Of a stretch of DNA of 64,000 bases, positions 17,202 through 25,313 are shown piece after piece. The position numbers and the translations under genes are program-made. Each line of letters begins with the position of its first letter. The first letter of the stretch is position 1. Source of the stretch: Allobosea sp. (GTDB taxonomy: Bacteria > Pseudomonadota > Alphaproteobacteria > Rhizobiales > Beijerinckiaceae); NCBI RefSeq assembly GCF_017308015.1, contig NZ_JAFKFW010000005.1, positions 62,001-126,000 of the forward strand, given 5' to 3'. Below the pieces are notes generated by a model that saw nothing but the letters and a program-made list of their open reading frames with translations, had not been told where the DNA came from and searched no databases.

Positions 17202-18070
17202 GCGCGCCTGCCGATCTCTATCTCGGGGTCGATGGCGGCGGCACCGGCTGCCGCTGCCGCCTTGAGACGGCTGCCGGCGAGGTGCTGGGCTCCGGCATCG
17301 CCGGGCCGGCCTCGCTCCGGCTCGGGCTCGAAACCTCGCTTGCTGCCGTGATGCAGGCGGCCCGTGGCGCGATCACTGAGGCCGGCCTCACAGAGGCTGA
17401 TTTCGCGCGCGTCCATGCCGGTATCTGCCTCGCCGGCATCGGGCGCAAGGGCATGCAGGAGGCGCTCGCCGCCTGGAAAACTCCCTTCGCAAAAACGGTC
17501 TTCGAGAGCGACGGCCTGGCCGCCTGTCTCGGCGCTCATGGCGGCGAGGATGGCGGCATCGTCATCATCGGCACCGGCTCGATCGGGCTCGCCCGGGTGA
17601 ACGGCGAGGAACTTCGCATCGGCGGCTATGGCTTTCCGATCGGCGACGAGGGCAGCGGCGCCGATCTCGGCCTCGCCGCCATCCGCGTCTCGCTGCGCGC
17701 CTATGACGGGCGTGAGCCGGCAACGCGCTTCACCCAGGATGTGCTGGCGCGCTTCGAGGCCGATCCCTTCGAGGTCATCGCCTGGATGGACAAGGCCCAT
17801 GCCACCGAATACGCGACGCTGGCACCGCTGGTGCTGCGCCATGCCGATCTCGGCGATTCCCATGCCCGCATGATCATGCAGAACGCCGCCGCGATGATCG
17901 ACGCGATGGTGCGCACGCTGTTCGACCGGGCCGTGCCGCGCGTGGCCCTGATCGGCGGCCTGTCCACGGCGATGGAAGCCTGGCTTGCGCCCGATGTCCG
18001 GCGCCGACTGTCGCATGTGAAGAGCGACGCCATCACCGGGGCGCTGTCGCTGGTGCGGCCGAAGGTCTAG
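17198..18070 (+). CDS. BadF/BadG-type amino-sugar kinase (probable N-acetylglucosamine kinase)
   Basis: A 290-residue ASKHA-fold ATPase. [15 protein letters not shown] is the phosphate-1 loop, [14 protein letters not shown] the phosphate-2 loop, and [19 protein letters not shown] the conserved region shared with eukaryotic and bacterial GlcNAc kinases. ATGA overlap with murA and its place in the operon suggest phosphorylation of GlcNAc or MurNAc released from imported muropeptides. It converges on the histidine phosphatase gene with a four-base stop overlap. Confidence 0.85.
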   Translation: MSAPADLYLGVDGGGTGCRCRLETAAGEVLGSGIAGPASLRLGLETSLAAVMQAARGAITEAGLTEADFARVHAGICLAGIGRKGMQEALAAWKTPFAKTVFESDGLAACLGAHGGEDGGIVIIGTGSIGLARVNGEELRIGGYGFPIGDEGSGADLGLAAIRVSLRAYDGREPATRFTQDVLARFEADPFEVIAWMDKAHATEYATLAPLVLRHADLGDSHARMIMQNAAAMIDAMVRTLFDRAVPRVALIGGLSTAMEAWLAPDVRRRLSHVKSDAITGALSLVRPKV

Positions 18071-18666
18071 GGCGCAGTGCCGGCCGCTTCAGGAACGATA
18101 TCGCGCCAGCCGTGATGCAGGGCGCGGCTCTCCATGTCGAAGGCAAAGTAGCAGCCTCCGCCCGCGATAGGCTGGCCGTGCCGGCGCGAGATCGCCTCGC
18201 CGCGAAGGTCACTGAGCAGCAATGTGCCGACACCGCCATGAGCGAAGATCACGAGGTCGCCCGTGCTGCGCCGTGCTGCCATGCAGGCCGCGACTCCGGC
18301 CTTGATCCGCGCCTGCGCAGCCCGCGCCGTCTCCCAGCCGAGAATACTGGTATCCGGCTGCCGGAAGAACTGGTCGACGATCTCCCAGAAGCGCGGCGGT
18401 GCGACATAGCCGGTGGCCGAACGGTCGTTCTCGCGTAGATCTTCGCGCGCCGTGAAAGGCAGACCGCGAGCGCGTTGCAAGGCTGCGGCGCAATCCTTTG
18501 CCTTGCGCTCGTCGCTGGTGAAGACGTCGGTCACGCCAGCCAGCTCCGGCCGCTGGCAGAAGGCTTCGATGCGCTCCCAGCCGATCGGCGACAGGCCCCA
18601 ATCCGGCACCGGGACCTGCGGGTCGACGACGACTTCCGGGTGGGTAACGAAATAGACGATCGGCAT
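18067..18666 (-). CDS. Histidine-phosphatase-superfamily protein with THP in place of RHG
   Basis: A 199-residue protein of the phosphoglycerate-mutase-like fold. The N-terminal strand reads IVYFVTHPEVVVDP: the catalytic His is kept but the usual preceding Arg of the RHG motif is Thr. Other elements are kept: TSDERKAKDCA, the acidic DLREND and the second catalytic His in FAHGGVGTLLL. ATG at 18666 has GGAG at proper spacing. It is the last gene of the PP2C-to-kinase operon. A sugar-phosphate or similar phosphomonoester is a likely substrate; this is inference. Confidence 0.8.
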   Translation of the reverse strand: MPIVYFVTHPEVVVDPQVPVPDWGLSPIGWERIEAFCQRPELAGVTDVFTSDERKAKDCAAALQRARGLPFTAREDLRENDRSATGYVAPPRFWEIVDQFFRQPDTSILGWETARAAQARIKAGVAACMAARRSTGDLVIFAHGGVGTLLLSDLRGEAISRRHGQPIAGGGCYFAFDMESRALHHGWRDIVPEAAGTAP

Positions 18667-18673
18667 GCTGCTC

Positions 18674-19612
18674 CTAAAATCGCTTCTCATTTGCGTTAGA
18701 AAGCTCGCAAGCTAGGTTTGCCGCGCAGCCGGGCACATCGACCTGCACCTCGTCCAGCGCGACCGGCGGCGTCACGAGCGCACCGAAACGCTGCGCGATC
18801 AGCGGCGAGAGCGTTGCAGCACGACCGCAGAGAGCTACCGGTTTGACCCCGACGCGCGCCCTCAAAGCCAAGGCGAGTCGTGCCAATTCCTCGCCGGCTT
18901 GCGTAAAAATCTCGGCTGCCACGACATCCCCTGCCTCCGCTGCCGCCGCAACCGATCGCGCCAGCAGGCCGAGGCTGCCGCGATCGCCGCCATAGACATG
19001 GGTGCGCACAGCATCCCATGAGGCCCCGCCCAGCGCCTGCGCGAGGGCATGACCGAGTACGCTGCCCCAACCGGAACCCGGAGCCTCGTCCTCGCGGCGC
19101 AACAAACCGCGCACGGCCCTAGCCGCGATCCAGGCGGCGGAACCGCCATCGTCGATGAGCACGCCGCGTCCGCCGGCACGGATGATCTCGCCATCGGCAC
19201 CAAGGTGGTAGCCGATCGAGCCCGTGCCGGAATAGACGATGATACCTTCGCCGGGCTGGAAGCGAGCGCGATAACCCAGCCACATGTCGTCGACGACGAG
19301 GATTTTGTCCTCGGGGCTCCCGAAGGCGGTCGCCAGGATTTCGGAAAAGACAGCCCGGACGGCACTTTCCGGCCCGAGGCCCGTGACACCCGCGACGATT
19401 GCCGCCGGCCGACCCATGCCATGAAGCTCGCTGGCCAATCGCGCGAAGATGCCCGCGACCCGCTCACGCTCGGCCTGCGTGAAGACGTGGCCGGTCATCG
19501 GCTCCATCTCGCCACGCGCCAGGATCGCGCCCGAGGGGGCGGACAGGCACCAGCGCGAGCCGGTGCCCCCTGTCTCGATGCCGAGGCCGAGCCCTTCGTC
19601 AGGCGCCGGCAT
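18674..19612 (-). CDS. BadF/BadG-type amino-sugar kinase (probable N-acetylglucosamine or N-acetylmannosamine kinase)
   Basis: A 312-residue ASKHA-fold kinase. GLGIETGGTGSRWCLS is the first phosphate loop, IIVYSGTGSIGYHLG the second, and GGRGVLIDDGGSAAWIAARAVRGLLR corresponds to the DEGS region of GlcNAc kinases. The start at 19612 overlaps the nanE stop region by 14 bases; a longer frame would run inside nanE. Next to the epimerase NanE it probably makes the 6-phosphate used by that enzyme. It is distinct from the BadF kinase at 17198. Confidence 0.85.
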   Translation of the reverse strand: MPAPDEGLGLGIETGGTGSRWCLSAPSGAILARGEMEPMTGHVFTQAERERVAGIFARLASELHGMGRPAAIVAGVTGLGPESAVRAVFSEILATAFGSPEDKILVVDDMWLGYRARFQPGEGIIVYSGTGSIGYHLGADGEIIRAGGRGVLIDDGGSAAWIAARAVRGLLRREDEAPGSGWGSVLGHALAQALGGASWDAVRTHVYGGDRGSLGLLARSVAAAAEAGDVVAAEIFTQAGEELARLALALRARVGVKPVALCGRAATLSPLIAQRFGALVTPPVALDEVQVDVPGCAANLACELSNANEKRF

Positions 19613-20282
19613 GGCGGGCGAAGCGGCGAGTGATCTCGCGGGGATTGGTGATCGCCGAGCCGACGACCACGGCATGCGCGCCGGCAGCGAAGGCCGTCTC
19701 CAGTTGCTCCGGCTGCTCGAAGCGTCCTTCAGCGATGATGGGCACGGAAACCGCCTTGGCGAGGGCCTCGATGAGGGCAATGTCGGGGCCGAGCGCCTTC
19801 CTTGCCTCGGTCTCGGGCGTATAGCCGGAGAGGGTCGTCGCGATGTAGTTCGCACCGAGGGCGGCGGCCCGGACGCCATCCTCCAGCGTCGCACAATCGG
19901 CGAAGACCGGCTTGCCCAGTTCGTCACGGATGCGCGCGATCAGGCGATCCAGCGGCTCGCCGTCGCGCGGCCGGTCGGTCGCGTCCAAGGCGATGATGTC
20001 GGCGCCGGCCTCGGCGATCGCTTCAGCGTTGGCGAAATCCGGCGTGATATAGACCGGGAAGCGATCGTCCCAGCGCTTGAGGATGCCGATGATCGGCAGG
20101 CGGGTGACGGCGCGGATCGCGGCGATATCGGCCGAGCCATTGGCCCGCAGCGCCAGCGCGCCGCCCTGCTCCGCCGCCCGCGCCATCGCCGCCATGAAGG
20201 CCGGTCCGTGCAGGGGGTTGTCCGCCCGCGCCTGGCAGGAGACAGCGAGGCTGCGATACGGGATCAGGGGCTCGGCTGTCAC
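19599..20282 (-). CDS. nanE: N-acylglucosamine-6-phosphate 2-epimerase
   Basis: A 227-residue TIM-barrel enzyme interconverting ManNAc-6-phosphate and GlcNAc-6-phosphate. LAVSCQARADNPLHG, ALRANGSADIAAIR, PIIGILKRWDDRFPVYITP, DCATLEDGVRAAALGANYIATTLSGYT and IIAEGRFEQPEQL are the NanE landmarks in order. Length matches the family. It overlaps the permease stop region upstream by four bases and the kinase downstream. With that kinase it would channel imported ManNAc to NagA at 6033. Confidence 0.93.
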   Translation of the reverse strand: MTAEPLIPYRSLAVSCQARADNPLHGPAFMAAMARAAEQGGALALRANGSADIAAIRAVTRLPIIGILKRWDDRFPVYITPDFANAEAIAEAGADIIALDATDRPRDGEPLDRLIARIRDELGKPVFADCATLEDGVRAAALGANYIATTLSGYTPETEARKALGPDIALIEALAKAVSVPIIAEGRFEQPEQLETAFAAGAHAVVVGSAITNPREITRRFARHAGA

Positions 20283-21136
20283 TTCACCGCTCCGGCGGTC
20301 ATGCCGCGGATGAACTGTCTGGACATCAGGATGTAGACGAGTGTCAGCGGCAGCGCCGCGATGGTGAGGCCGGCGAAGAGCATGCCCCAGTCGGTGGTGT
20401 ATTCGCCCATGAAGACCGAAAGACCCTGCGGCAGGGTCTTGCGGGCATCGGTCTGGATGAAGACCAGCGGGAAGAAGAAGTCGTTCCAGGTCGGCACCGC
20501 GTTCTGGATCGCGGCGATCACCATCGGTGGGATCGAGAGCGGCAGCATGATCGAAAGCATGATGCGCGGCTCCGAGGCGCCATCGATGCGGGCGGCCTCC
20601 TCCAGCTCGACCGGCAATGTGCGCAGGAAGCCGGTCATGATGAAGATCGTCGAGGGCAGGCCCATCGCGGTGTAGATCAGGATCAGGCCGAGCCGGGTGT
20701 CGAGCAAACCGAAATCGCGCATCTGCAGGAAGAGCGGGATGACCGCGAGCTTCAGCGGCAGCATCAACCCGGCGAGGAAGAACATGAAGATCGCCGAGTT
20801 CCCGGGGAATGAATAACGCGCGAGGCCATAGGCGCCCATCGTGCCCAGCATCAGCGTCAGCAGGATCGAGGTGCCGGTGATGACGACCGAGTTGACGAAA
20901 TAGCCAGGCAGGCTGGTCTCGCCCCAGATCCGTGCGAAATTCTCGACATAGGTGAAGTCCGGCAAGGCGAAGGGCGCGTCGAAGATCTCCGCCGTCGTCT
21001 TGAAGGCCGAGAAGACCATGATGACGATCGGGTAGAGCATAAGCACGGAATTGCCGATCAGGAGCGCGGCGGCGATCAGACTCCCAGCGCTGCTGCGCGG
21101 GAAGAGCGGATCGGCGGTTGCAGCGTGGGAGGTCAC
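20279..21136 (-). CDS. Carbohydrate ABC transporter permease (MalG type)
   Basis: A 285-residue inner-membrane permease. A GTG start at 21136 overlaps the stop of the partner permease (GTGA). VELEEAARIDGASEPRIMLSIMLPLS is the EAA loop that contacts the ATPase, and IQNAVPTWNDFFFPLVFIQ is typical of MalG-like subunits. With the MalF-type partner and the binding protein at 22180 it makes a sugar importer, here most likely for an amino sugar. No ATPase is encoded in the operon. Confidence 0.93.
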   Translation of the reverse strand: MTSHAATADPLFPRSSAGSLIAAALLIGNSVLMLYPIVIMVFSAFKTTAEIFDAPFALPDFTYVENFARIWGETSLPGYFVNSVVITGTSILLTLMLGTMGAYGLARYSFPGNSAIFMFFLAGLMLPLKLAVIPLFLQMRDFGLLDTRLGLILIYTAMGLPSTIFIMTGFLRTLPVELEEAARIDGASEPRIMLSIMLPLSIPPMVIAAIQNAVPTWNDFFFPLVFIQTDARKTLPQGLSVFMGEYTTDWGMLFAGLTIAALPLTLVYILMSRQFIRGMTAGAVK

Positions 21137-22065
21137 AGCGCGATCTCCCGCTTGCGCAGATACTGGGTGATGACAGTGGCGACCGCCGCGATGAATAGGA
21201 ACATCAGCACGGCCAGCGCATTGCCGTGGCCGAAATCCTGCAGGCCCGCAGTCTGGTTGCCGAAGGCGGTGCGGTAGAAATACAGCCCGAGGACGTCGGT
21301 CGAACCATAGGGCGAGCCGTCCAGCCCCGCCATGATGTAGGGCAGCTCGAACCAGTTGAAGGCCCCGATGAAGAGCAGAGTCAGCGTGATCGTGGTCGAG
21401 GGCGTGACCAGCGGCCAGACCACGCGGGTCAGCATCTGCCAGCCATTGCAGCCATCGAGCTTGGCAGCTTCGAGGATCTCGCGCGGGATGCGCTGCATGC
21501 CGGCGAGATAGACCAGCGCGGGAAAGCCGACCCAGTGCCAGGCATTGGCAAGCACGAGCGCCGGAAGCGCGGTCGTCTCCTGGCCGAGCCAGGGCTGGCG
21601 CAGTTGGCCGAGCCCGATCATCTCGAGCAGCTGGTTCACCAGCCCGAAATTCGGGTCGAGAAACAGCTTCCACAGGAAGCCGACCAGCACGGTCGAGAGG
21701 ATCACCGGCATGAAGATCGCGATGCGATGGAAGCGGAAGCCGAAGGGCTCGCGATAGATGAACCAGGCAAGCAGGAAGCCGACGCTGTTCTGCACCACGA
21801 AGAGCGCGAAGAAGACGAAGAGATTGTGACGGAAGGCGCGCCATGTCAGCGCCGCGAAGTGATCGCCGAACAGCACATCGGCGAAATTCTTGAGGCCCAC
21901 GAACTCGCCCTGCGCCATGCCTTCCCAACGATAGAAGGCGGCACTCAGGGCCGATAGCAGCGGCCAGACCACGAAGGTCAGCATGATTGCGAGCGGCGGC
22001 AGGATCAGGAAGGCGATCCACGCCGCGCGCCTGCGCCTCTCGCGGTTTCGATAGTCCGTCTGCAT
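21133..22065 (-). CDS. Carbohydrate ABC transporter permease (MalF/UgpA type)
   Basis: A 310-residue six-helix permease. An Arg-rich start (RNRERRRRAAWIAFLIL) precedes the first helix. IPREILEAAKLDGCNGWQM is the ATPase-docking EAA loop, and LLFIGAFNWFELPYIM is a conserved late helix. It lies 114 bp after the binding-protein gene, with a long hairpin in the gap, and is coupled to the next permease. Confidence 0.93.
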   Translation of the reverse strand: MQTDYRNRERRRRAAWIAFLILPPLAIMLTFVVWPLLSALSAAFYRWEGMAQGEFVGLKNFADVLFGDHFAALTWRAFRHNLFVFFALFVVQNSVGFLLAWFIYREPFGFRFHRIAIFMPVILSTVLVGFLWKLFLDPNFGLVNQLLEMIGLGQLRQPWLGQETTALPALVLANAWHWVGFPALVYLAGMQRIPREILEAAKLDGCNGWQMLTRVVWPLVTPSTTITLTLLFIGAFNWFELPYIMAGLDGSPYGSTDVLGLYFYRTAFGNQTAGLQDFGHGNALAVLMFLFIAAVATVITQYLRKREIAL

Positions 22066-22120
22066 CGGCTCCGGTCCTCGGGATGCGCCGGGGCGGCGAG
22101 CAGTGGCTGCACGAAGCCAG

Positions 22121-22153
22121 CGCTCACGGCCGCTGGCAGACCGGCCGTGAGCG
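22121..22153 (-). terminator. 12-bp hairpin between the sugar-binding-protein and permease genes
   Basis: Perfect inverted repeat CGCTCACGGCCG / CGGCCGTGAGCG with a 9-base loop, directly after the binding-protein gene. Such stem-loops after the first transport gene usually protect the upstream message or terminate part of the transcripts, giving excess binding protein over permease. Confidence 0.65.
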
Positions 22154-22179
22154 TCTGGCGAGCGCCGCCGCTGTCGCGC

Positions 22180-23451
22180 TTACTTCTTGAAGGGCGCGTA
22201 GTAGGTCGCGATTCCCTTGGTGATCTCGGCGCCGACCTCGGCCGGCGTCGCCTTGCCGGCGAGCATCTTCTGCACACCTGACTGCAACAGCACCGAGCCC
22301 GTCGGCTCCTGATAGCGGAAATTGACCAGCATGATGTAGGACATCGCGCTCTGGTTCAGGGTCGCGACCTCCTTGAGCAGCGGGTTTTCGAAGTTGACGC
22401 CCTTGATCGGCGAGATGTTCTGCAGATCGTTCGAGAAAGCCGTGCCGAATTCCGGCGTACCGATGAAGCGCAGGAACTTCAGGGCTGCCTCTCGCTTCTT
22501 CGACGCCGCATTGATCGCGTAGCCGCCATCGTAATAGAGCGCGACCAGCTTGGGATCACCCGCCTTGGCCACGGGCGACGGGAAGAGGCCGAGCTTCAAC
22601 TTGGGATTCTGGCGCAGGAAATTGGCGATCTCGAAGGAGCCGCCGGCGAACATCGCTGCCCGGCCTGCAGCGAAGAGCTGCTGCGACGCTGCATAATCGA
22701 CGCCTGAGAAATTCGGCGCGAAATAATCCTTGATCTCGTTGAGCCTGGTCAGCGCGCCGACGAAGCGGGCATCGGTGAAATCGGCTTTGCCGGCGAGCAC
22801 ATCCTGCTCGAACTGCGCTCCGATCTGGGAGGAGAGCAGTGCTCCCACGATGGTCTCGTTCTGCCAGGCCGTCGCCGTGCCGTTGCCGAAGGGATTGATC
22901 CCCTTCTCCTTCAGCGTCTTGGAGACGGTGACCAGTTCGTCCCAGGTGTTCGGCGGCGTCACGCCGGCTTTCTCGAACAGCTCCTTGTTGTAGATGATCA
23001 GCATGGTCTGCGAGGCCAACGGCACGGCATAGAGCTTGCCGTCGGCCCGCATCGTCTCGGCCGCAATCGCCGAATCCGGGAAATTGGCGAACTCGGGCAC
23101 CATCGTCTTGTCGAGTGGCACGAGATAGTCGGGCTTGCCGACGCCGAGCGTGCCATAGGCGCGCACCTGCACGACGTCAGGACCAGTGCCGCCGGCCAGC
23201 GCCGTTGACAGAACCGTGTTGTAGTTCGCCGCCTCGAAGGCCTCGAACTTTACGTTGATGTCGGGGTGGTGCTTGCGGAAGGCGGCGATGAGCTTGGCAT
23301 AGGCCGCCTTGTCCTCCTGGCGCCAGCTCCACATCGTGATGTCTTCCGCCTGCGCCGGAGCGGCAAGGGCCGTCGCGGCGACGAACATCGTCAACGCCAA
23401 TTTTCCGATTGTCCGCCTCACGATGGATTTGGTCATGTTTCCCGCCAACAT
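22180..23451 (-). CDS. Carbohydrate ABC transporter substrate-binding protein
   Basis: A 423-residue family 1 binding protein with a Sec signal peptide (GKLALTMFVAATALAAPAQAED) and mature start ITMWSWRQEDKAAYAKLIAAF. DVVQVRAYGTLGVGKPDYLVPLD and GKLYAVPLASQTMLIIYNKELFEKAG are typical of sugar-binding proteins that collect ligands in the periplasm. ATG at 23451 follows GGGAG at a good distance; a second ATG lies five codons inside. Neighbours nanE and two BadF-type kinases suggest GlcNAc, ManNAc or another amino sugar as ligand. Confidence 0.9.
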   Translation of the reverse strand: MLAGNMTKSIVRRTIGKLALTMFVAATALAAPAQAEDITMWSWRQEDKAAYAKLIAAFRKHHPDINVKFEAFEAANYNTVLSTALAGGTGPDVVQVRAYGTLGVGKPDYLVPLDKTMVPEFANFPDSAIAAETMRADGKLYAVPLASQTMLIIYNKELFEKAGVTPPNTWDELVTVSKTLKEKGINPFGNGTATAWQNETIVGALLSSQIGAQFEQDVLAGKADFTDARFVGALTRLNEIKDYFAPNFSGVDYAASQQLFAAGRAAMFAGGSFEIANFLRQNPKLKLGLFPSPVAKAGDPKLVALYYDGGYAINAASKKREAALKFLRFIGTPEFGTAFSNDLQNISPIKGVNFENPLLKEVATLNQSAMSYIMLVNFRYQEPTGSVLLQSGVQKMLAGKATPAEVGAEITKGIATYYAPFKK

Positions 23452-23480
23452 CTTCGTTCTCCCTGGTTGTTCTGGTCGTC

Positions 23481-24446
23481 TTATGAACGGTTTTCGACTT
23501 GATTGTCGCGCGGTTCCGGCGTCACCAGCAGCGCGGTGGCATCGTCATGGATCTTCACGCGCCTGAAGCGTTCGGCCAGCGGGTCCGCGCTTTCGAGCCG
23601 GCGTAGCTCGGCGATGGCACCTGCGGTACCGAGGCGCGCGACGGCATCCATCAGCCCGTCCTCGTCACAATGCGCGATCACGTCGACGAGACGCATGAAG
23701 CCGTCGGACGCGAGCAGGGCGATCGCTCCCGGCGAAACCGTGGCCGCGAACAGGCGCAGACCCGCCCGCCAGCTCAGTCCCGGATTGATTGCCCAGTAAC
23801 CGCCCTGCCGGTTGAGCGAGCGCCGGTTGCGCAGGATCTGCGCCATCGCCTTGGGGGAAATCACCTCGCCAGGAAGATGACCGTCCTCCGTCGCTGCCGC
23901 GATGGTCCGAGCCTCGAAGGGGTTGCTCGACGGGTCGGTCCAGCGCTCGATCCGGTCGCCGTTCCGAATCAGGATCGAGACGTCGCCGATCACCGCGCCT
24001 TCGATGCGGCAGGCATCTCCGTCGCGCCGCAGGCGAATGAGGCCGAGCACGGCGGAAGGCCCCTCGCCCGCCTCGCGCTCAGGATGGCCCTCGCCGAGCG
24101 CCGCGTAGTCCTGCCGCAACTGCCGCTCGAGTCCTTCGGCCCAGGTCGGGAAGGCCAGATCCTCAGGCGGGTTCGCGCGCAGGATCGCGTCGATTCGCCG
24201 GACGAGCCAGGCTCCCTCCGATTCCCCGATGGTCCGGGCGGCGCCGGAGAAGAATGCCGAGCCGTCGATGATCCAGGCACAGGAGCCGGCTGTACCCGAG
24301 ATGTCCTCGTTATGGGCGGCGCTCCCCTTCTCGCTGGCCTGCGAGATCACGCGCCAGCCCGGAACGGCCCCGCCGGCAGCCGGCGCGGAGCGGTCGATCG
24401 ACACCGAAACGAACCCCTCGCCTTGCACTGGCCCGGACGCTCCCAT
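23481..24446 (-). CDS. PP2C-like (PPM-fold) serine/threonine phosphatase domain protein
   Basis: A 321-residue cytoplasmic protein without membrane segments. The PPM metal-binding motifs can be followed in order: KGSAAHNED, AWIIDGSA, VIGDVSILI, ALLASDGFMRLVD and HDDATALLV, which keep the acidic metal ligands. It probably dephosphorylates a Ser/Thr phosphoprotein or, less usually, a small phosphate ester. As first gene of an amino-sugar import operon, 36 bases from the 24482 operator, it is an unusual member; its partner kinase is not visible here. Confidence 0.75.
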   Translation of the reverse strand: MGASGPVQGEGFVSVSIDRSAPAAGGAVPGWRVISQASEKGSAAHNEDISGTAGSCAWIIDGSAFFSGAARTIGESEGAWLVRRIDAILRANPPEDLAFPTWAEGLERQLRQDYAALGEGHPEREAGEGPSAVLGLIRLRRDGDACRIEGAVIGDVSILIRNGDRIERWTDPSSNPFEARTIAAATEDGHLPGEVISPKAMAQILRNRRSLNRQGGYWAINPGLSWRAGLRLFAATVSPGAIALLASDGFMRLVDVIAHCDEDGLMDAVARLGTAGAIAELRRLESADPLAERFRRVKIHDDATALLVTPEPRDNQVENRS

Positions 24447-24481
24447 CTGCCGCGCCTTACATGAGTCACGGTCGCAACATA

Positions 24482-24497
24482 GACCAATATAGAACCA
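24482..24497 (-). promoter_or_regulatory. TGGTT-N6-TGGTC direct-repeat operator before the PP2C/sugar importer operon
   Basis: On the minus strand TGGTTCTATATTGGTC, half-sites 11 bp apart, starting 36 bases before the first gene. Matches the 9961 and 12100 sites in half-site and spacing. The space 24447-24873 otherwise holds only this site and the promoter/operator described at 24769-24802. Confidence 0.6.
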
Positions 24498-24768
24498 GTT
24501 TTACCGACACAAGTCGAAATCTGGCACGCGACCCGGCCGATCTGTGTCGCTCAGGCGCTCCCCGCACCACTTGTCTGCAACGGGAGCGCCTCCGCGACGG
24601 CACCTGGATGTCAGGTCGGGGAAGATGCGGCTCTGCATCACCGGGAGGAAGGCGCAACGCCGCTCTCGATGCATCTGCGATACGCGCTCGCCTGGCCGCC
24701 TGGCTTCCGGGCAAGAGGCTCGTTCGCCAGTCGCCTGAATTCATGACGCGCGAGCCAGGAAGGATGTC

Positions 24769-24802
24769 TTGACACGAAATACGCCTGGTATACCGTTGGG
24801 AT
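24769..24802 (+). promoter_or_regulatory. Probable promoter with overlapping GntR-type operator
   Basis: TTGACA at 24769-24774 resembles a -35 box. Downstream, at 24788-24802, GTATACCGTTGGGAT differs at only two positions from the minus-strand reading of the 37012-37026 palindrome, and it lies where the -10 region should be. Binding of the FCD regulator encoded at 37163 would block this promoter, which reads into the glyoxalase gene and peptide-importer operon. Confidence 0.55.
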
Positions 24803-24873
24803 AACGACAGCGTTCCGGCGCGCCAACTTGCCAGGCGGCCGAGCGCGAAGAAGCGTAGCGAGGGATTCACGCG

Positions 24874-25266
24874 ATGAGCGCACCTGTGCGGCCGGTCCAT
24901 GCGGCGACTGAGAAGCTCATCACGTTCCTGTATTACCGCGACCTGCCGGCCGCGATGCGGTTCTACGAGGACGTTATCGGGCTCGCTCTGGAAATCGATC
25001 AGGGTTGGTCGAAGATCTACCGCGTCACACCCAACGGCTATGTCGGGCTGGTCGACGAGCGCCGCGGCAGCCACCGCGCCAACGACATCAAGCCGGTACA
25101 GATCTGCATGCGCGTCGCCGATGTCGATGCCTGGTACGCCTACATCCGCGAAATCGGTCCTGCCGGGCTGCGCGAGCCGCGGAGCAATGCCGAACTCAAG
25201 ATCCGCGCCTTCGTCTTCAACGACCCTGAAGGCTACCAGATCGAGATTCAATCGGCGCTCGACTGA
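24874..25266 (+). CDS. VOC-family (glyoxalase/bleomycin-resistance fold) protein
   Basis: A 130-residue single VOC domain. TFLYYRDLPAAMRFYEDVIGLALE starts the fold and FNDPEGYQIEIQSAL ends it, the Glu near the end being a usual metal ligand. VOC proteins serve as lyases, epimerases, dioxygenases or binding proteins, so the reaction cannot be stated. It is the first gene after the operator promoter and lies 47 bp before the peptide-binding protein, which suggests a role in processing the imported compound. Confidence 0.78.
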   Translation: MSAPVRPVHAATEKLITFLYYRDLPAAMRFYEDVIGLALEIDQGWSKIYRVTPNGYVGLVDERRGSHRANDIKPVQICMRVADVDAWYAYIREIGPAGLREPRSNAELKIRAFVFNDPEGYQIEIQSALD

Positions 25267-25313
25267 GCGCACGATCTTTGTTCACCGCCGGATCAGGCGC
25301 AGGGAGCGATCAG

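Noticed and set aside
18067-18070. Possible frameshift or fusion where the kinase and phosphatase genes meet
   Set aside because: The two genes are on opposite strands and only their stop codons overlap; both are complete.
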